Shown piece by piece: positions 43,791-52,435 of a stretch of DNA of 64,000 bases. Each line of letters begins with the position of its first letter. Position 1 is the first letter of the stretch. The notes under the pieces are model-generated. The model had not been told where the DNA came from. It saw only the letters and a program-made list of their open reading frames with translations, and searched no databases. The stretch comes from CAWARU01 sp963805795 (lineage in GTDB: Bacteria; Pseudomonadota; Gammaproteobacteria; UBA6186; Azoamicaceae). The stretch spans positions 1,426,001 to 1,490,000 of the forward strand of contig CAWDVG010000001.1 in assembly GCA_963805795.1 (NCBI GenBank). Reading direction: 5' to 3'. The position numbers were made by a program, and so were the translations under genes.

Positions 43791-46167
43791 TTATAGAGTA
43801 GGTCCCTCTTTTTTTTGTTTTGGATTTATTCTGTCTTCTACTGTATTAGCAATACCATCCAAAATATCCAGTAGCTTCTTATCATTACTTAATCCAAATT
43901 TTTTTTCATATTGCTCTTTATATTTATGTATTTTCCCTGGAAAATCTCTTAGTTGTTTCTTTAATGAATCTGGTTCAAATGTTTCACTCTTCAACAACGT
44001 AGTTAAACCCTCAAGATCCTTAAGTACTTTTTCTACAAAGTTATTCTCCCTTTTATTCCAAATACTGTTTAAAGTGCTTTTATAATCATTTAATATATTT
44101 TGGGCAAAAGGTACTAGGGTAGCCGCAAAATCTTTATCATTTAAAACTATTGCTTCTGCCTGTTTTTGCATTTCTTCTTTTTTAAATTCCTCCTTTATTA
44201 CGACAGAATGGATGATGGGAGGCGGTGGAGGTGCACTCGTTAAATTATCATCTTTAGATGCTACCTTTGCGGTTATAGCGGGCGAAGCAGTTGGCAAAGA
44301 AATTGGAGGCCCAACAGGCACAACATGAATTTTGGGTGGTTCTATTTCTTTTACGAGCTGGCTTGATGAAACAGCCTGACTTTGGTTTTGTAATTTAGCT
44401 TCTGACCCTTTCAAACTAGCTTCCGCCTTTAACAACTTAATCTCTGCCTCTTTTAATTTGGCCTGTAATTCAGTATTCTGTTGATCTTTAACTCCCGCTT
44501 CTTTTAATTTTGTTCGCAAAGCATCAATCTGTTGATCTTTAACTTCTGCTTCTTTTAATGATTTAGCCTCTGCCTCTTTTAATTTGGCCTGTAATTCAGC
44601 ATTTTGTCGATTCAATTCTGCAATTTGTGAGTTCTCTTTTACCTGTTTATCTGCAACCACAGATTCTTTCACTATTGATTCTGATACAACAGATCCTTTA
44701 GCTTTTGCATTTCCAGACTTACTCACTAGTTCCTGGGCTCTCTTAGCTTCTGCTTCTTGTTCTCTTCTTGCTTCTGTTTCACGCGCACGTACCTCATCCT
44801 CTTTCTTCTTTTTTTCTGCTAACCATTTATTTCGATTTTTTTTACCCTGCATCTGTTCCTTTATATCAAAATCTTGTTCCTTAAACGTATCCAGTTTTTC
44901 AAGAAAAGCTTTCACTTGAATTAATCTAAGAGGGTTATTCTCTCTGAAAATAGCATCAATTTTCTTTTTTAATTCCTGATCGCTCCCCCCCCCCTACCCC
45001 ATATTTTTCTTTTAGCTTGTTTATAAAATAACTTACCGGTTCTTGGGCTGGATCGTTCCCGTAAATATAATAATTACTCATATCTAAGTAGTCGTCGGGT
45101 TTTTTCATTATTTTATTTTGTTCTGGTGTTAATTCCACTTTTTGTACTTTCTTTTGAACTGGCTCTGGACTCGATGTTTTTGCAGCTTCGACTTTCTTTT
45201 GTGCAACTTTTTCATGCAATTCGTCTTCTTCATCACCAAATTTGTCTTCATCCCCTCCTGTTATTGCACCTCTCCTTGCCTCAACTGATCTAGCCGCCAA
45301 TGCTGCCTGTGCCTCTGCTCCTTTCAGTGCACCTTGTATGTTTGCCTTATCTGCTTGCGAGGTTGGTGTGAGTGATTTAATTTTAGCTGTTAAGGCATCA
45401 ACACTTCTGCCTTGAAGTTTTATCTTATCCACTAAGTCTTTAATTTTTGTAGGTAAATCTCCATATATGGATTTTAACATTGAATTCCCAGCTTGTATTC
45501 TTCCGAGCTGAATTTCTCGGGATTGGATTGTCGCTGTTAGCCATGTAATTTCCGATTCTATTGCTTTTCGTATTTTGGGATTAAGTCCCGTATTTTTTAA
45601 TGCGCTCTCGTAGTTTCTTATTGCAGTTGCATCTGTTTCTATAGACTTTTGTATCGCATCAATATCACCCACCCCCTTACTTAAATGTGCATCCGTTTCG
45701 GCTTTTTCCCGTTCGCTAGAAGCCTTTTGTTCCCTTAAAGTTTTGACTTCGCCGCGTTTTCTTTCCAGTATTTTTTTTAATTCAATAAGTTTATCAGCGT
45801 TATCATTTTTTCCCTGTGCTATTTCCAACCATTCTTTATTAAACTCCTTAAAATCACTTTCTTCTTTAGCTTTTTTTTGAGCTTCTAGTTTTGCTTTTTC
45901 TTGGGCGTAAGTCAGCTTCTTAGTAGCTATTTTTGGTGCTAATGGCATTCCTGGAATACTCGGTTCACCTGGTGCCATCGGAGCCTCTGGAGCTTCTGGA
46001 GCACCGCTGGGAGCCATAGGCGCCATTGGAGCTTCTGGTGCCCCCGGAGCCGTCGGAGCTTCCGGCGCACTTGGAGCCATAGGTGCTTCTGGCGCAGCTG
46101 GAGCAATGGGAGCATCAGGAGCCATCGGAGCTTTGTGTTCTTTATCGAATGGATTATCAGCGCTCAT
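43791..46167 (-). CDS. Pro/Ala-rich coiled-coil protein split by a G10 tract (possible phase-variable effector)
   Basis: Two adjacent frames belong to one gene. The first (46167-44956) encodes an APEAPMAP repeat region, then coiled coil, and ends VGGGERSGIKKEN. The second (to 43791) encodes more coiled coil with ELQAKLKEAE repeats, an APPPPPII tract and a globular end. Between them the minus strand has ten Gs (44985-44994). With nine, the frame would read VGGGSDQELKKKIDAIF and run on into the second part, giving 791 residues. The second frame has only a GTG without a ribosome site, which supports a single gene. The tract may switch expression by slippage, or may be a homopolymer sequencing error. 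Function is unknown. Confidence 0.72.
44985..44994 (-). repeat. Homopolymer tract, G10 on the coding strand
   Basis: Ten consecutive Cs on the plus strand lie inside a coding region of an AT-rich genome. I saw no other C or G run this long while reading the window. The tract sits exactly at the frame break of the surrounding gene. One base fewer, or two more, restores the frame. Confidence 0.9.
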
Positions 46168-46406
46168 AATAAATATCCTCGAACAAGTTATTCTGTTTAT
46201 TAAGTTATTAAGAATAACTATAAGACTCTATGAAAAAAATTTAGTTCAGAGCCTATTGAGGTACCGTTATTTATTATTTATTCTACAATTTTACTTGTAC
46301 TGATTTTTTATACAGTTTTAAATAACATTTTTGTCTGCTATATTTATGACAGATGTCTTGTTATCTAAATTTTCTAAATTGATTGAGCACTTAGAGGAAG
46401 GCAAAA

Positions 46407-46856
46407 ATGCGACAAACAAAATATCCCGAACAACCCCTAACCGACCAAATTGCGGAAATGATGCATTTTAACAAAAGGACCATTCATTCCGATATGGATA
46501 TTGCCAAACAGATCCGCAAGGGCCTACCTTTTAAAATTGTGGAAGATATTTGTTTAGAGCTTAACATATCCCAGCAAGAACTTTCTCAATCCATTGGTAT
46601 TAATGTTCGCACTTTGGCTAGACGAAAAAAGGAAAATAAATTACAAGCAGATGAAGGGGATAAACTATATCGTTTAGTTCGAATTTATACTCTAGCCGTT
46701 GAAGTATTAGAAAACAAACAAATGGCCTTACGATGGTTAAACACGCCAAAGACTACCTTAGGAGGTGAAATTCCGTTACTTTGGCTGGATACAGATGCCG
46801 GTGCTCGCGAAATTGAACAATTATTAGGGCGCATTGAACATGGCATTTTTTCATGA
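46407..46856 (+). CDS. Xre/MbcA/ParS-type antitoxin
   Basis: This 149-residue antitoxin has an N-terminal helix-turn-helix-like region (LNISQQELSQSIGINVRTLARR) and a C-terminal toxin-binding DUF2384-like domain (DKLYRLVRIYTLAVEVL and ALRWLNTPKTTLGGEIPLLWL). Such proteins inhibit RES-domain toxins and repress their own operon. The gene overlaps the toxin gene by 4 bp (ATGA), as expected for a translationally coupled pair. Confidence 0.93.
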   Translation: MRQTKYPEQPLTDQIAEMMHFNKRTIHSDMDIAKQIRKGLPFKIVEDICLELNISQQELSQSIGINVRTLARRKKENKLQADEGDKLYRLVRIYTLAVEVLENKQMALRWLNTPKTTLGGEIPLLWLDTDAGAREIEQLLGRIEHGIFS

Positions 46857-47317
46857 CATCGGTATGGCGTATAGTTAAAGAAAAATATGCAGATATTGCC
46901 TTTGATGGAGAAGGTGCAAGATTGTATGGAGGCCGTTGGAATCATCCAGGATTCCCCGCTGTATATTGCTCTGAAACACTTGCTTTAGCTGCCTTAGAAC
47001 TTTTTGTACAATTAGATGCCGCACCCAATATGTCTTTGGTAGCTATTGAAGCATCCTTTTCAGATGAAATCTCAATCGAAACTCTAGAAAAGCCTCCTAA
47101 AAATTGGAATCATTATCCGCTCTCGATTGAAACTCAAAACTTGGGAAGCGAATGGATTAAAGAAGAAAAAAGCACCGTGTTAAAAGTCCCTTCGGTCATA
47201 ATATCTAGAGAATTTAATTATATATTAAACCCAAGGCATACTGATTTTAATAAAATAAAAATTCATAAGCCAACCGTTTTTACTTTTGATGCCAGAATGT
47301 ATAAAATAGGCTATTAA
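46853..47317 (+). CDS. RES-domain toxin (NAD+ phosphorylase family)
   Basis: This 154-residue toxin is of the RES family, named for conserved Arg, Glu and Ser residues, whose studied members degrade NAD+. Visible motifs are VWRIVKEKY (Arg), GARLYGGRWNHPG, AVYCSETLALAALE (Ser and Glu), and the C-terminal PSVIISREFNYILNP segment. Length is normal and all key residues appear intact, so the module is probably functional. It is the second gene of the operon with the Xre antitoxin and sits next to a hipBA module. Confidence 0.93.
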   Translation: MTSVWRIVKEKYADIAFDGEGARLYGGRWNHPGFPAVYCSETLALAALELFVQLDAAPNMSLVAIEASFSDEISIETLEKPPKNWNHYPLSIETQNLGSEWIKEEKSTVLKVPSVIISREFNYILNPRHTDFNKIKIHKPTVFTFDARMYKIGY

Positions 47318-47373
47318 TTATACTATTAATTATAAATGTGTCTAAAAATGTACTGTATAAATATATAGAAAAC

Positions 47374-47419
47374 TCCTATAGGATTTAAGGTTTTACTAGA
47401 CACCCTTTTATGCTATAAT
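47374..47419 (+). promoter_or_regulatory. hipBA promoter with extended -10 and candidate operator
   Basis: TGCTATAATG holds an extended -10 (TG-N-TATAAT, with TATAAT at 47414-47419) about 50 bp before the hipB start. A perfect palindrome TCCTATAGGA (47374-47383) lies about 30 bp upstream and could be the HipB binding site, by analogy with the palindromic operators of E. coli hipBA. The -35 is poor, which is common with extended -10 elements. Confidence 0.5.
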
Positions 47420-47469
47420 GCTCAATAGTATGACCTTTAAACGGATTATTGGTAAAAGTATTGATCATT

Positions 47470-47814
47470 ATGGGTAGACAAAAAGTAAATATTTTCCCCT
47501 CACTTGCAAGAATTCTTACCGAACTCGGTGACAATATTCGATATGCACGTTTGCGACGTAAGTTTTCAGCTGACTTATTATCTGAGAGAGCAGGGATATC
47601 TCGCAATACTCTACGATCGATCGAAAAAGGAAATCCGAATGTGGCTTTAGGCGCCTATGCAAGTGTTTTATTTTGTTTGGGTTTGGAGAAAGATTTAAAA
47701 ATTTTGGCTCGAGATGATGAATTAGGTCGAAAACTGCAAGATGCAGGTTTAGCAACCAAAGCCAGAGCAGTTACTGTAAGAACACAAAAGAAGAGAGAAA
47801 ATAATGATGAATAA
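47470..47814 (+). CDS. HipB-like antitoxin, XRE-type regulator
   Basis: This DNA-binding protein of about 114 residues has a clear helix-turn-helix: GDNIRYARLRRKFSADLLSERAGISRNTLRSIEKGN. HipB proteins bind HipA and repress the operon. I prefer the ATG at 47470, preceded by a promoter about 50 bp upstream; an in-frame TTG at 47449 also exists. It overlaps the hipA gene by 11 bp. Confidence 0.9.
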   Translation: MGRQKVNIFPSLARILTELGDNIRYARLRRKFSADLLSERAGISRNTLRSIEKGNPNVALGAYASVLFCLGLEKDLKILARDDELGRKLQDAGLATKARAVTVRTQKKRENNDE

Positions 47815-49087
47815 GATCTTAAAAAAGAATATTGAAGTTTATGCGCACTGGGCAGGACTTCCCGAACCGGTATTGATGGGAATCCTACATACAACCTTGG
47901 TAAGAGGAAAAGAGATCTTTTCGTTTAGCTATTCATCTCATTGGCTAAAACATAATTCAAACGTTCATTTAGATCCTTCATTACAATTATTTGAAGGCAT
48001 TCAATATGCTCCGATAAGCCAAGAAAATTTTGGAATATTCTTAGATTCTTCTCCTGATCGTTGGGGGCGATTTTTAATGGATAGGCGAGAAGCCTGGATG
48101 GCAAGACAAGAAAAACGACCAGCCAGGAAATTATTAGAATCGGATTATCTTTTAGGCGTTTTTGATAAACACCGAATGGGCGCAATGCGTTTTCGTTTGG
48201 ATCTAAATGGCCCATTTTTGGATAACGATCACAATCTTGCCGCACCACCCTGGGTTTCCTTACGCGAATTAGAACAGGCAAGCTTGGAACTTGAAAAAAA
48301 AGATGCCGAAAAAAAACCTTCCTATTCAAGGTGGTTACAAATGCTAATCGCTCCCGGAGGATCATTAGGAGGTGCAAGACCAAAAGCAAGTGTAGTTGAT
48401 GCAAAAAATCATTTATGGATAGCAAAGTTTCCGAGCGCTCATGATATAAATGATATTGGCGCTTGGGAAATGGTGGCTTATAAACTTGGGTTACAAGCAG
48501 GAATCCATATGGCAGAAGCTAAAATAGAGAAATTCAATAGTCAGCACCATACTTTTTTAAGCAAACGATTTGATAGGACGGATACAGGTGAAAGGATCCA
48601 TTTTGCATCTGCCATGACATTATTACAACGATCAGATGGTGATGATGCTTCAAAAGGAGCCAGTTATCTGGAACTTGCAGAAATCATTATTCGTCACGGT
48701 GCACAACCGAATGAAGATTTAGAACAACTTTGGCGCAGAATTGTTTTTTTTATCTGCATATCCAATGTGGACGATCATCTGAGAAATCATGGCTATCTGT
48801 TACAATCCAGGGGTTGGAGACTATCTCCGGCATTTGATATTAATCCAGTCGCTGATGGGGACGGTTTAAAATTAAATATTTCACAGGTTGATAATTCACA
48901 AGATCTCTCTCTGGCTAAAGAAGTGGCTGATACTTTTCGAATAAAGGCTAAAAGAGCCGACGAGATAATTCATGAAGTCATTAAAGCTGTACAAAATTGG
49001 AGGAAAGTAGCCAGTTATTTGGGAATATCCTCAAGCAAACAAAATCAGATGGCATCGGCATTTCGAGTCGCCGAAGAAGCAGATTAA
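47804..49087 (+). CDS. HipA-family Ser/Thr kinase toxin
   Basis: This 427-residue HipA-like kinase belongs to a family whose E. coli member phosphorylates glutamyl-tRNA synthetase to cause growth arrest. The glycine-rich loop GGSLGGARPKA, the nucleotide-binding lysine in WIAKFPS, the catalytic loop NVDDHLRNHGY and the metal-binding SPAFDINPV are all intact. The N-terminal domain (IEVYAHWAGLPEPVLMGIL) fits the HipA N-terminal family. All catalytic residues are present. The target of this protein is unknown. It is the second gene of the hipBA operon. Confidence 0.93.
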   Translation: MMNKILKKNIEVYAHWAGLPEPVLMGILHTTLVRGKEIFSFSYSSHWLKHNSNVHLDPSLQLFEGIQYAPISQENFGIFLDSSPDRWGRFLMDRREAWMARQEKRPARKLLESDYLLGVFDKHRMGAMRFRLDLNGPFLDNDHNLAAPPWVSLRELEQASLELEKKDAEKKPSYSRWLQMLIAPGGSLGGARPKASVVDAKNHLWIAKFPSAHDINDIGAWEMVAYKLGLQAGIHMAEAKIEKFNSQHHTFLSKRFDRTDTGERIHFASAMTLLQRSDGDDASKGASYLELAEIIIRHGAQPNEDLEQLWRRIVFFICISNVDDHLRNHGYLLQSRGWRLSPAFDINPVADGDGLKLNISQVDNSQDLSLAKEVADTFRIKAKRADEIIHEVIKAVQNWRKVASYLGISSSKQNQMASAFRVAEEAD

Positions 49088-49268
49088 GGAATGCACTGAC
49101 TCATTTTATTTCTTCAGTAATAGGCTTGTCCGAAGCCGAAATCCAAAAAATGTGCAACAATTTGTGAACATAAAAAAAGAAAAAAGGTGTTTTCCTGTAC
49201 TCGATCATTATAAAAAAATCTCATATTACGACCCTGATTTCAGAAGAAAATAAATGAAGAATATGATA

Positions 49269-50534
49269 TTATAAACCAGTCATAATTATAGCATGAGGCA
49301 GGGTTTGTAAATATTGAGCCAATTCAAATTGCGGATCCTCCGGTTTTATCTTTAATAAATTATATTGATGCTGGTTTGATCCTGCCGGAAATATATGTTT
49401 TCGACCTTGTGGCACATGTATTTTGCCTTTTATCTTTTTTACCTCTTGCAATTCTCGAATAGCTGAAATCATAAATTTATTTCGTTTTCCAATGCCAATT
49501 TCTTTTAAAGCATGACGTTCAAAACTTTCTAATGCTGTCTTCACTTGTACGGAAAACAGACCCATTTGATCTAACAAAAATTTCACACCACCCGGCTTTG
49601 AAATCACACTATCCCTATTTTGAAGTATGTTTTTAATTTTTTCGGCTTCTAAATGTTTTGGTAACTGAGCTATGCCAATCTCTAAACAAAATTGTATTTT
49701 ATCAAGAATTGAAATAACGGTATCTTTGGGAAATATACCCCCTTGTGATGACGCCTTTTGCAAAAACTTTCCAAGCTTGGTTAAATATATAAAAAGCTCT
49801 TTTAATACCTCACCTTTATCAGATAATTCATTGGCTCTTTTTAAAACTTGCGGAGTGTCAATATTCGGATCATCCCAACCAGCACAATGATATTTTTTAT
49901 GAACCCTATGAGCGTAAAAGGTAACTGCCCTGGGGGTTTGAGTATTATATCCATCCCCGCATAACATGCTTTCTTGAGTTCGATGACTATACCGCTCATA
50001 TTTCGAACCTGGTTCAATCAACACATGGAAACCCTTTGCTGGCAATCCATCATGTGGCGGATATATGCATCTTATATAATGATCGCACTGAAAAGTGATC
50101 CCATGCGGTATGCCTTCAGCTAAAACGCTATGCTGTCGCCCTGGCTGCCCACTGCTTAAAATGTCTATCGCCTTTTTCTGCAACTTATAACTATCGATAT
50201 CATAATGGTTTTCTGGATAAAGAATAACTTTTGCATCCCGCAGTGATTGGACATTTTTAATAATTTTAAACTTTGGATCTGTCTCTATTTCTTCTTCGGG
50301 TAAACAAAAATCCAACACAGGGGTAATCGGATACACTTCTCCACTATAAACAGATATTGCATTGGGATGACATACACTCACCGCCGTGGAAATACTCCCT
50401 GCTGCCTCAGTCTTCACTAGCCGACCAACGCCATCTAAAAGAACTACCCCCATCGCCCAGACCTGCAATACAGACAATCGCTTGCCAAAGATGGGGATGG
50501 GGAATTTCCAAGTCAAAATGGATTTAATCTTCAT
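49269..50534 (-). CDS. Unknown protein, possibly of the Tiki/TraB/EreA-ChaN fold group
   Basis: This 421-residue protein has an N-terminal hydrophobic stretch (LSVLQVWAMGVVLLDGVGRL), possibly a signal or anchor. Beyond that, KVILYPENHYDIDSYKLQKKA, HSVLAEGIPHG and a later GKRNKFMISAI resemble the E-x-H, V-x-x-E-G and RN--M--I pattern of Tiki-superfamily metalloproteins. This is a weak motif-based suggestion. Many His and Cys residues (residues 130-220) would suit metal binding. It lies in the accessory block between mutT and secA with no operon partner. Confidence 0.6.
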   Translation of the reverse strand: MKIKSILTWKFPIPIFGKRLSVLQVWAMGVVLLDGVGRLVKTEAAGSISTAVSVCHPNAISVYSGEVYPITPVLDFCLPEEEIETDPKFKIIKNVQSLRDAKVILYPENHYDIDSYKLQKKAIDILSSGQPGRQHSVLAEGIPHGITFQCDHYIRCIYPPHDGLPAKGFHVLIEPGSKYERYSHRTQESMLCGDGYNTQTPRAVTFYAHRVHKKYHCAGWDDPNIDTPQVLKRANELSDKGEVLKELFIYLTKLGKFLQKASSQGGIFPKDTVISILDKIQFCLEIGIAQLPKHLEAEKIKNILQNRDSVISKPGGVKFLLDQMGLFSVQVKTALESFERHALKEIGIGKRNKFMISAIRELQEVKKIKGKIHVPQGRKHIFPAGSNQHQYNLLKIKPEDPQFELAQYLQTLPHAIIMTGL

Positions 50535-50775
50535 TTGCGTACGCCAATTAAAATTTACTTATTGTAGAGTATATTTGCCCAATTCAGAAGAGAATATGGC
50601 TGCCTATTTTAAAAATAGGAAGAAGATTATTTTTTGGGGTCTCGATTATTCTATTCCCAGATCAGAGCACTTACACGCTCAATGTTTTTTAGAGAAATGG
50701 TTTGAGTAGATAATTTGAAACTATTCTCCACTTTTTAAGTCATAATAATAAATAAAATGCATTTGGAGAATTGAA

Positions 50776-52377
50776 ATGCCTAGGAATGTACAAGTAAAAA
50801 CGGAAAGTGAAAAATCTTACTCATACGATTCGGCTAAAGAGCTTTTAAAAAATGTTAAAATGACAAATCTATTTAATGCAATAAACAGGAATACACAATG
50901 TTATAAAGAAAATGGAGAAAGGTTTATTTTCGGGACATTAGATAAAAATGGGCAGGACAAATGTTCTCAGCTAGAGTTTGTTGTGGGTTTATGGGAATAT
51001 CTGACTGGTGCAAAAATGTCAGATGATAATATTAATAAAATTAATACCCCAAAAATGAAACCTGATGAAATATTTTCAAAATTTAAAAAAATGATTGAAG
51101 AGGAAATTGAACGAACAAACAATCCTATGTTAGCAGTAGGGTTATCTGAGGTAATGGATGTTGCTGCTTATACTACGGTGCCTGAACAAGAAATCAATAA
51201 ATCCTTATATTATAATGACCCTAACGATCCATTCGCCGTTCACATAGGTAATGCCGTAAAAAGAAGTCGTGATCCCAACAGATCCAGTATTAAAATTACT
51301 AAAAAGCCTCACGGTTTTGCCGCCACTAATGCTAGTGATGTAATTGGTGTGGTGGTAGCAAACAGTATTTTGCAAAAAGCAGACGATGCTCTTGTTGTAA
51401 ATGATGAACTAGCAGATAATGCGCCAGCAATTTTTAAAAGCAGTGCTTCCGTTGAAATAACCAGAAACAGTGACAACACCGTAACAATTCAACATAAGGC
51501 AGAACTTCAAGATATTACGGTTGGCAAAAAAGGAGAATTAGAATATTTATTTACACCTAAACAAAGACAAGAAAAACTGAATAGTTTCAACAAAGAACTA
51601 GATGTTCTTTCAAAAACCGCGGTTGGTTTAGCAAGGGGTTTAATAAGAGACAATCGCAACATGAACGAGTTTTCTAAGAAAATTGAAGCTGTTAGAGAAT
51701 CTAGAGAATCACAAATTAATCTCAAATTGAAATCTTTGTATGAAAATTATTTTAAGATATTGAAAGACGAAGTCAAGAGCTCACAAAAAACAGGTTTTTT
51801 TGATAAGTATTTTGACTTTAGTGGAATCGAAGAATCTAAAAACAGAAAACTAAAACATATTCAAGAATGGGAAACAATTATCGGTTCTGCAACTGATAAA
51901 GAAAGGACCAAATTCTTATCTGCCATGCAAAAAAATATTAATGATATCCAACCCATAAGCCTTGCTACTAAACTTTATAATGCAATATTCGGGATAAAAG
52001 ACACAGAAATTGACGTAGATGCAAAAGTTGCCGTTGAGAAAATTGTTCGGCAAGCAAAAGTTGAACAAATAGCAGAACTGAGAAAGATTGAAGAAGACAA
52101 ATTCCTAGCTGAATCTGAAGCAGTAGAAGTAAAAGAGAAGAGCGAGAAGGGCATTGCAGCCTCGAAAACTCCTACTGCTGAAATGGCACAAATGATTGAG
52201 AAGTTGGGAGATGAATCTAAAGCTATTGAAGATAAACAAAAGGCTGAACAAAGCTCATCATTACCCGATCCTCACCATCCTCCGATCACCACTAAGTATG
52301 ATGATTCGAGCAGTACCACAGTCAAAGCCCCAGATACAACTACTCCCACTACGCCGGGACAAAAACCCAAGACATAA
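50776..52377 (+). CDS. Unknown coiled-coil protein, candidate effector
   Basis: I do not recognise this 533-residue protein. A TTGGAG ribosome site precedes the ATG. The N-terminal 230 residues look globular (LEFVVGLWEYLTGAKM, AVGLSEVMDVAAYTTVP). Residues 260-470 are charged helices, and the last 70 are Ser/Thr/Pro-rich and disordered. There is no signal peptide or membrane segment. The layout (globular head, coiled coil, disordered tail) is shared with the proteins at 39721-41778 and 43791-46167, suggesting a common class of exported proteins. The 3' end converges on secA with 58 bp between stops. Confidence 0.75.
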   Translation: MPRNVQVKTESEKSYSYDSAKELLKNVKMTNLFNAINRNTQCYKENGERFIFGTLDKNGQDKCSQLEFVVGLWEYLTGAKMSDDNINKINTPKMKPDEIFSKFKKMIEEEIERTNNPMLAVGLSEVMDVAAYTTVPEQEINKSLYYNDPNDPFAVHIGNAVKRSRDPNRSSIKITKKPHGFAATNASDVIGVVVANSILQKADDALVVNDELADNAPAIFKSSASVEITRNSDNTVTIQHKAELQDITVGKKGELEYLFTPKQRQEKLNSFNKELDVLSKTAVGLARGLIRDNRNMNEFSKKIEAVRESRESQINLKLKSLYENYFKILKDEVKSSQKTGFFDKYFDFSGIEESKNRKLKHIQEWETIIGSATDKERTKFLSAMQKNINDIQPISLATKLYNAIFGIKDTEIDVDAKVAVEKIVRQAKVEQIAELRKIEEDKFLAESEAVEVKEKSEKGIAASKTPTAEMAQMIEKLGDESKAIEDKQKAEQSSSLPDPHHPPITTKYDDSSSTTVKAPDTTTPTTPGQKPKT

Positions 52378-52435
52378 TCATTATGGCGTCCCAGGATTAG
52401 CAATAGACCCTCGCTTCCTTAAGATAACATTAAAA

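Noticed and set aside
50596..50709. 37-codon frame MAAYFKNRKKIIFWG... between two unknown genes
   Set aside because: There is a weak ribosome-like sequence, but the frame is short and shows no family match; it could be a leader or a remnant, not supportable as a gene.
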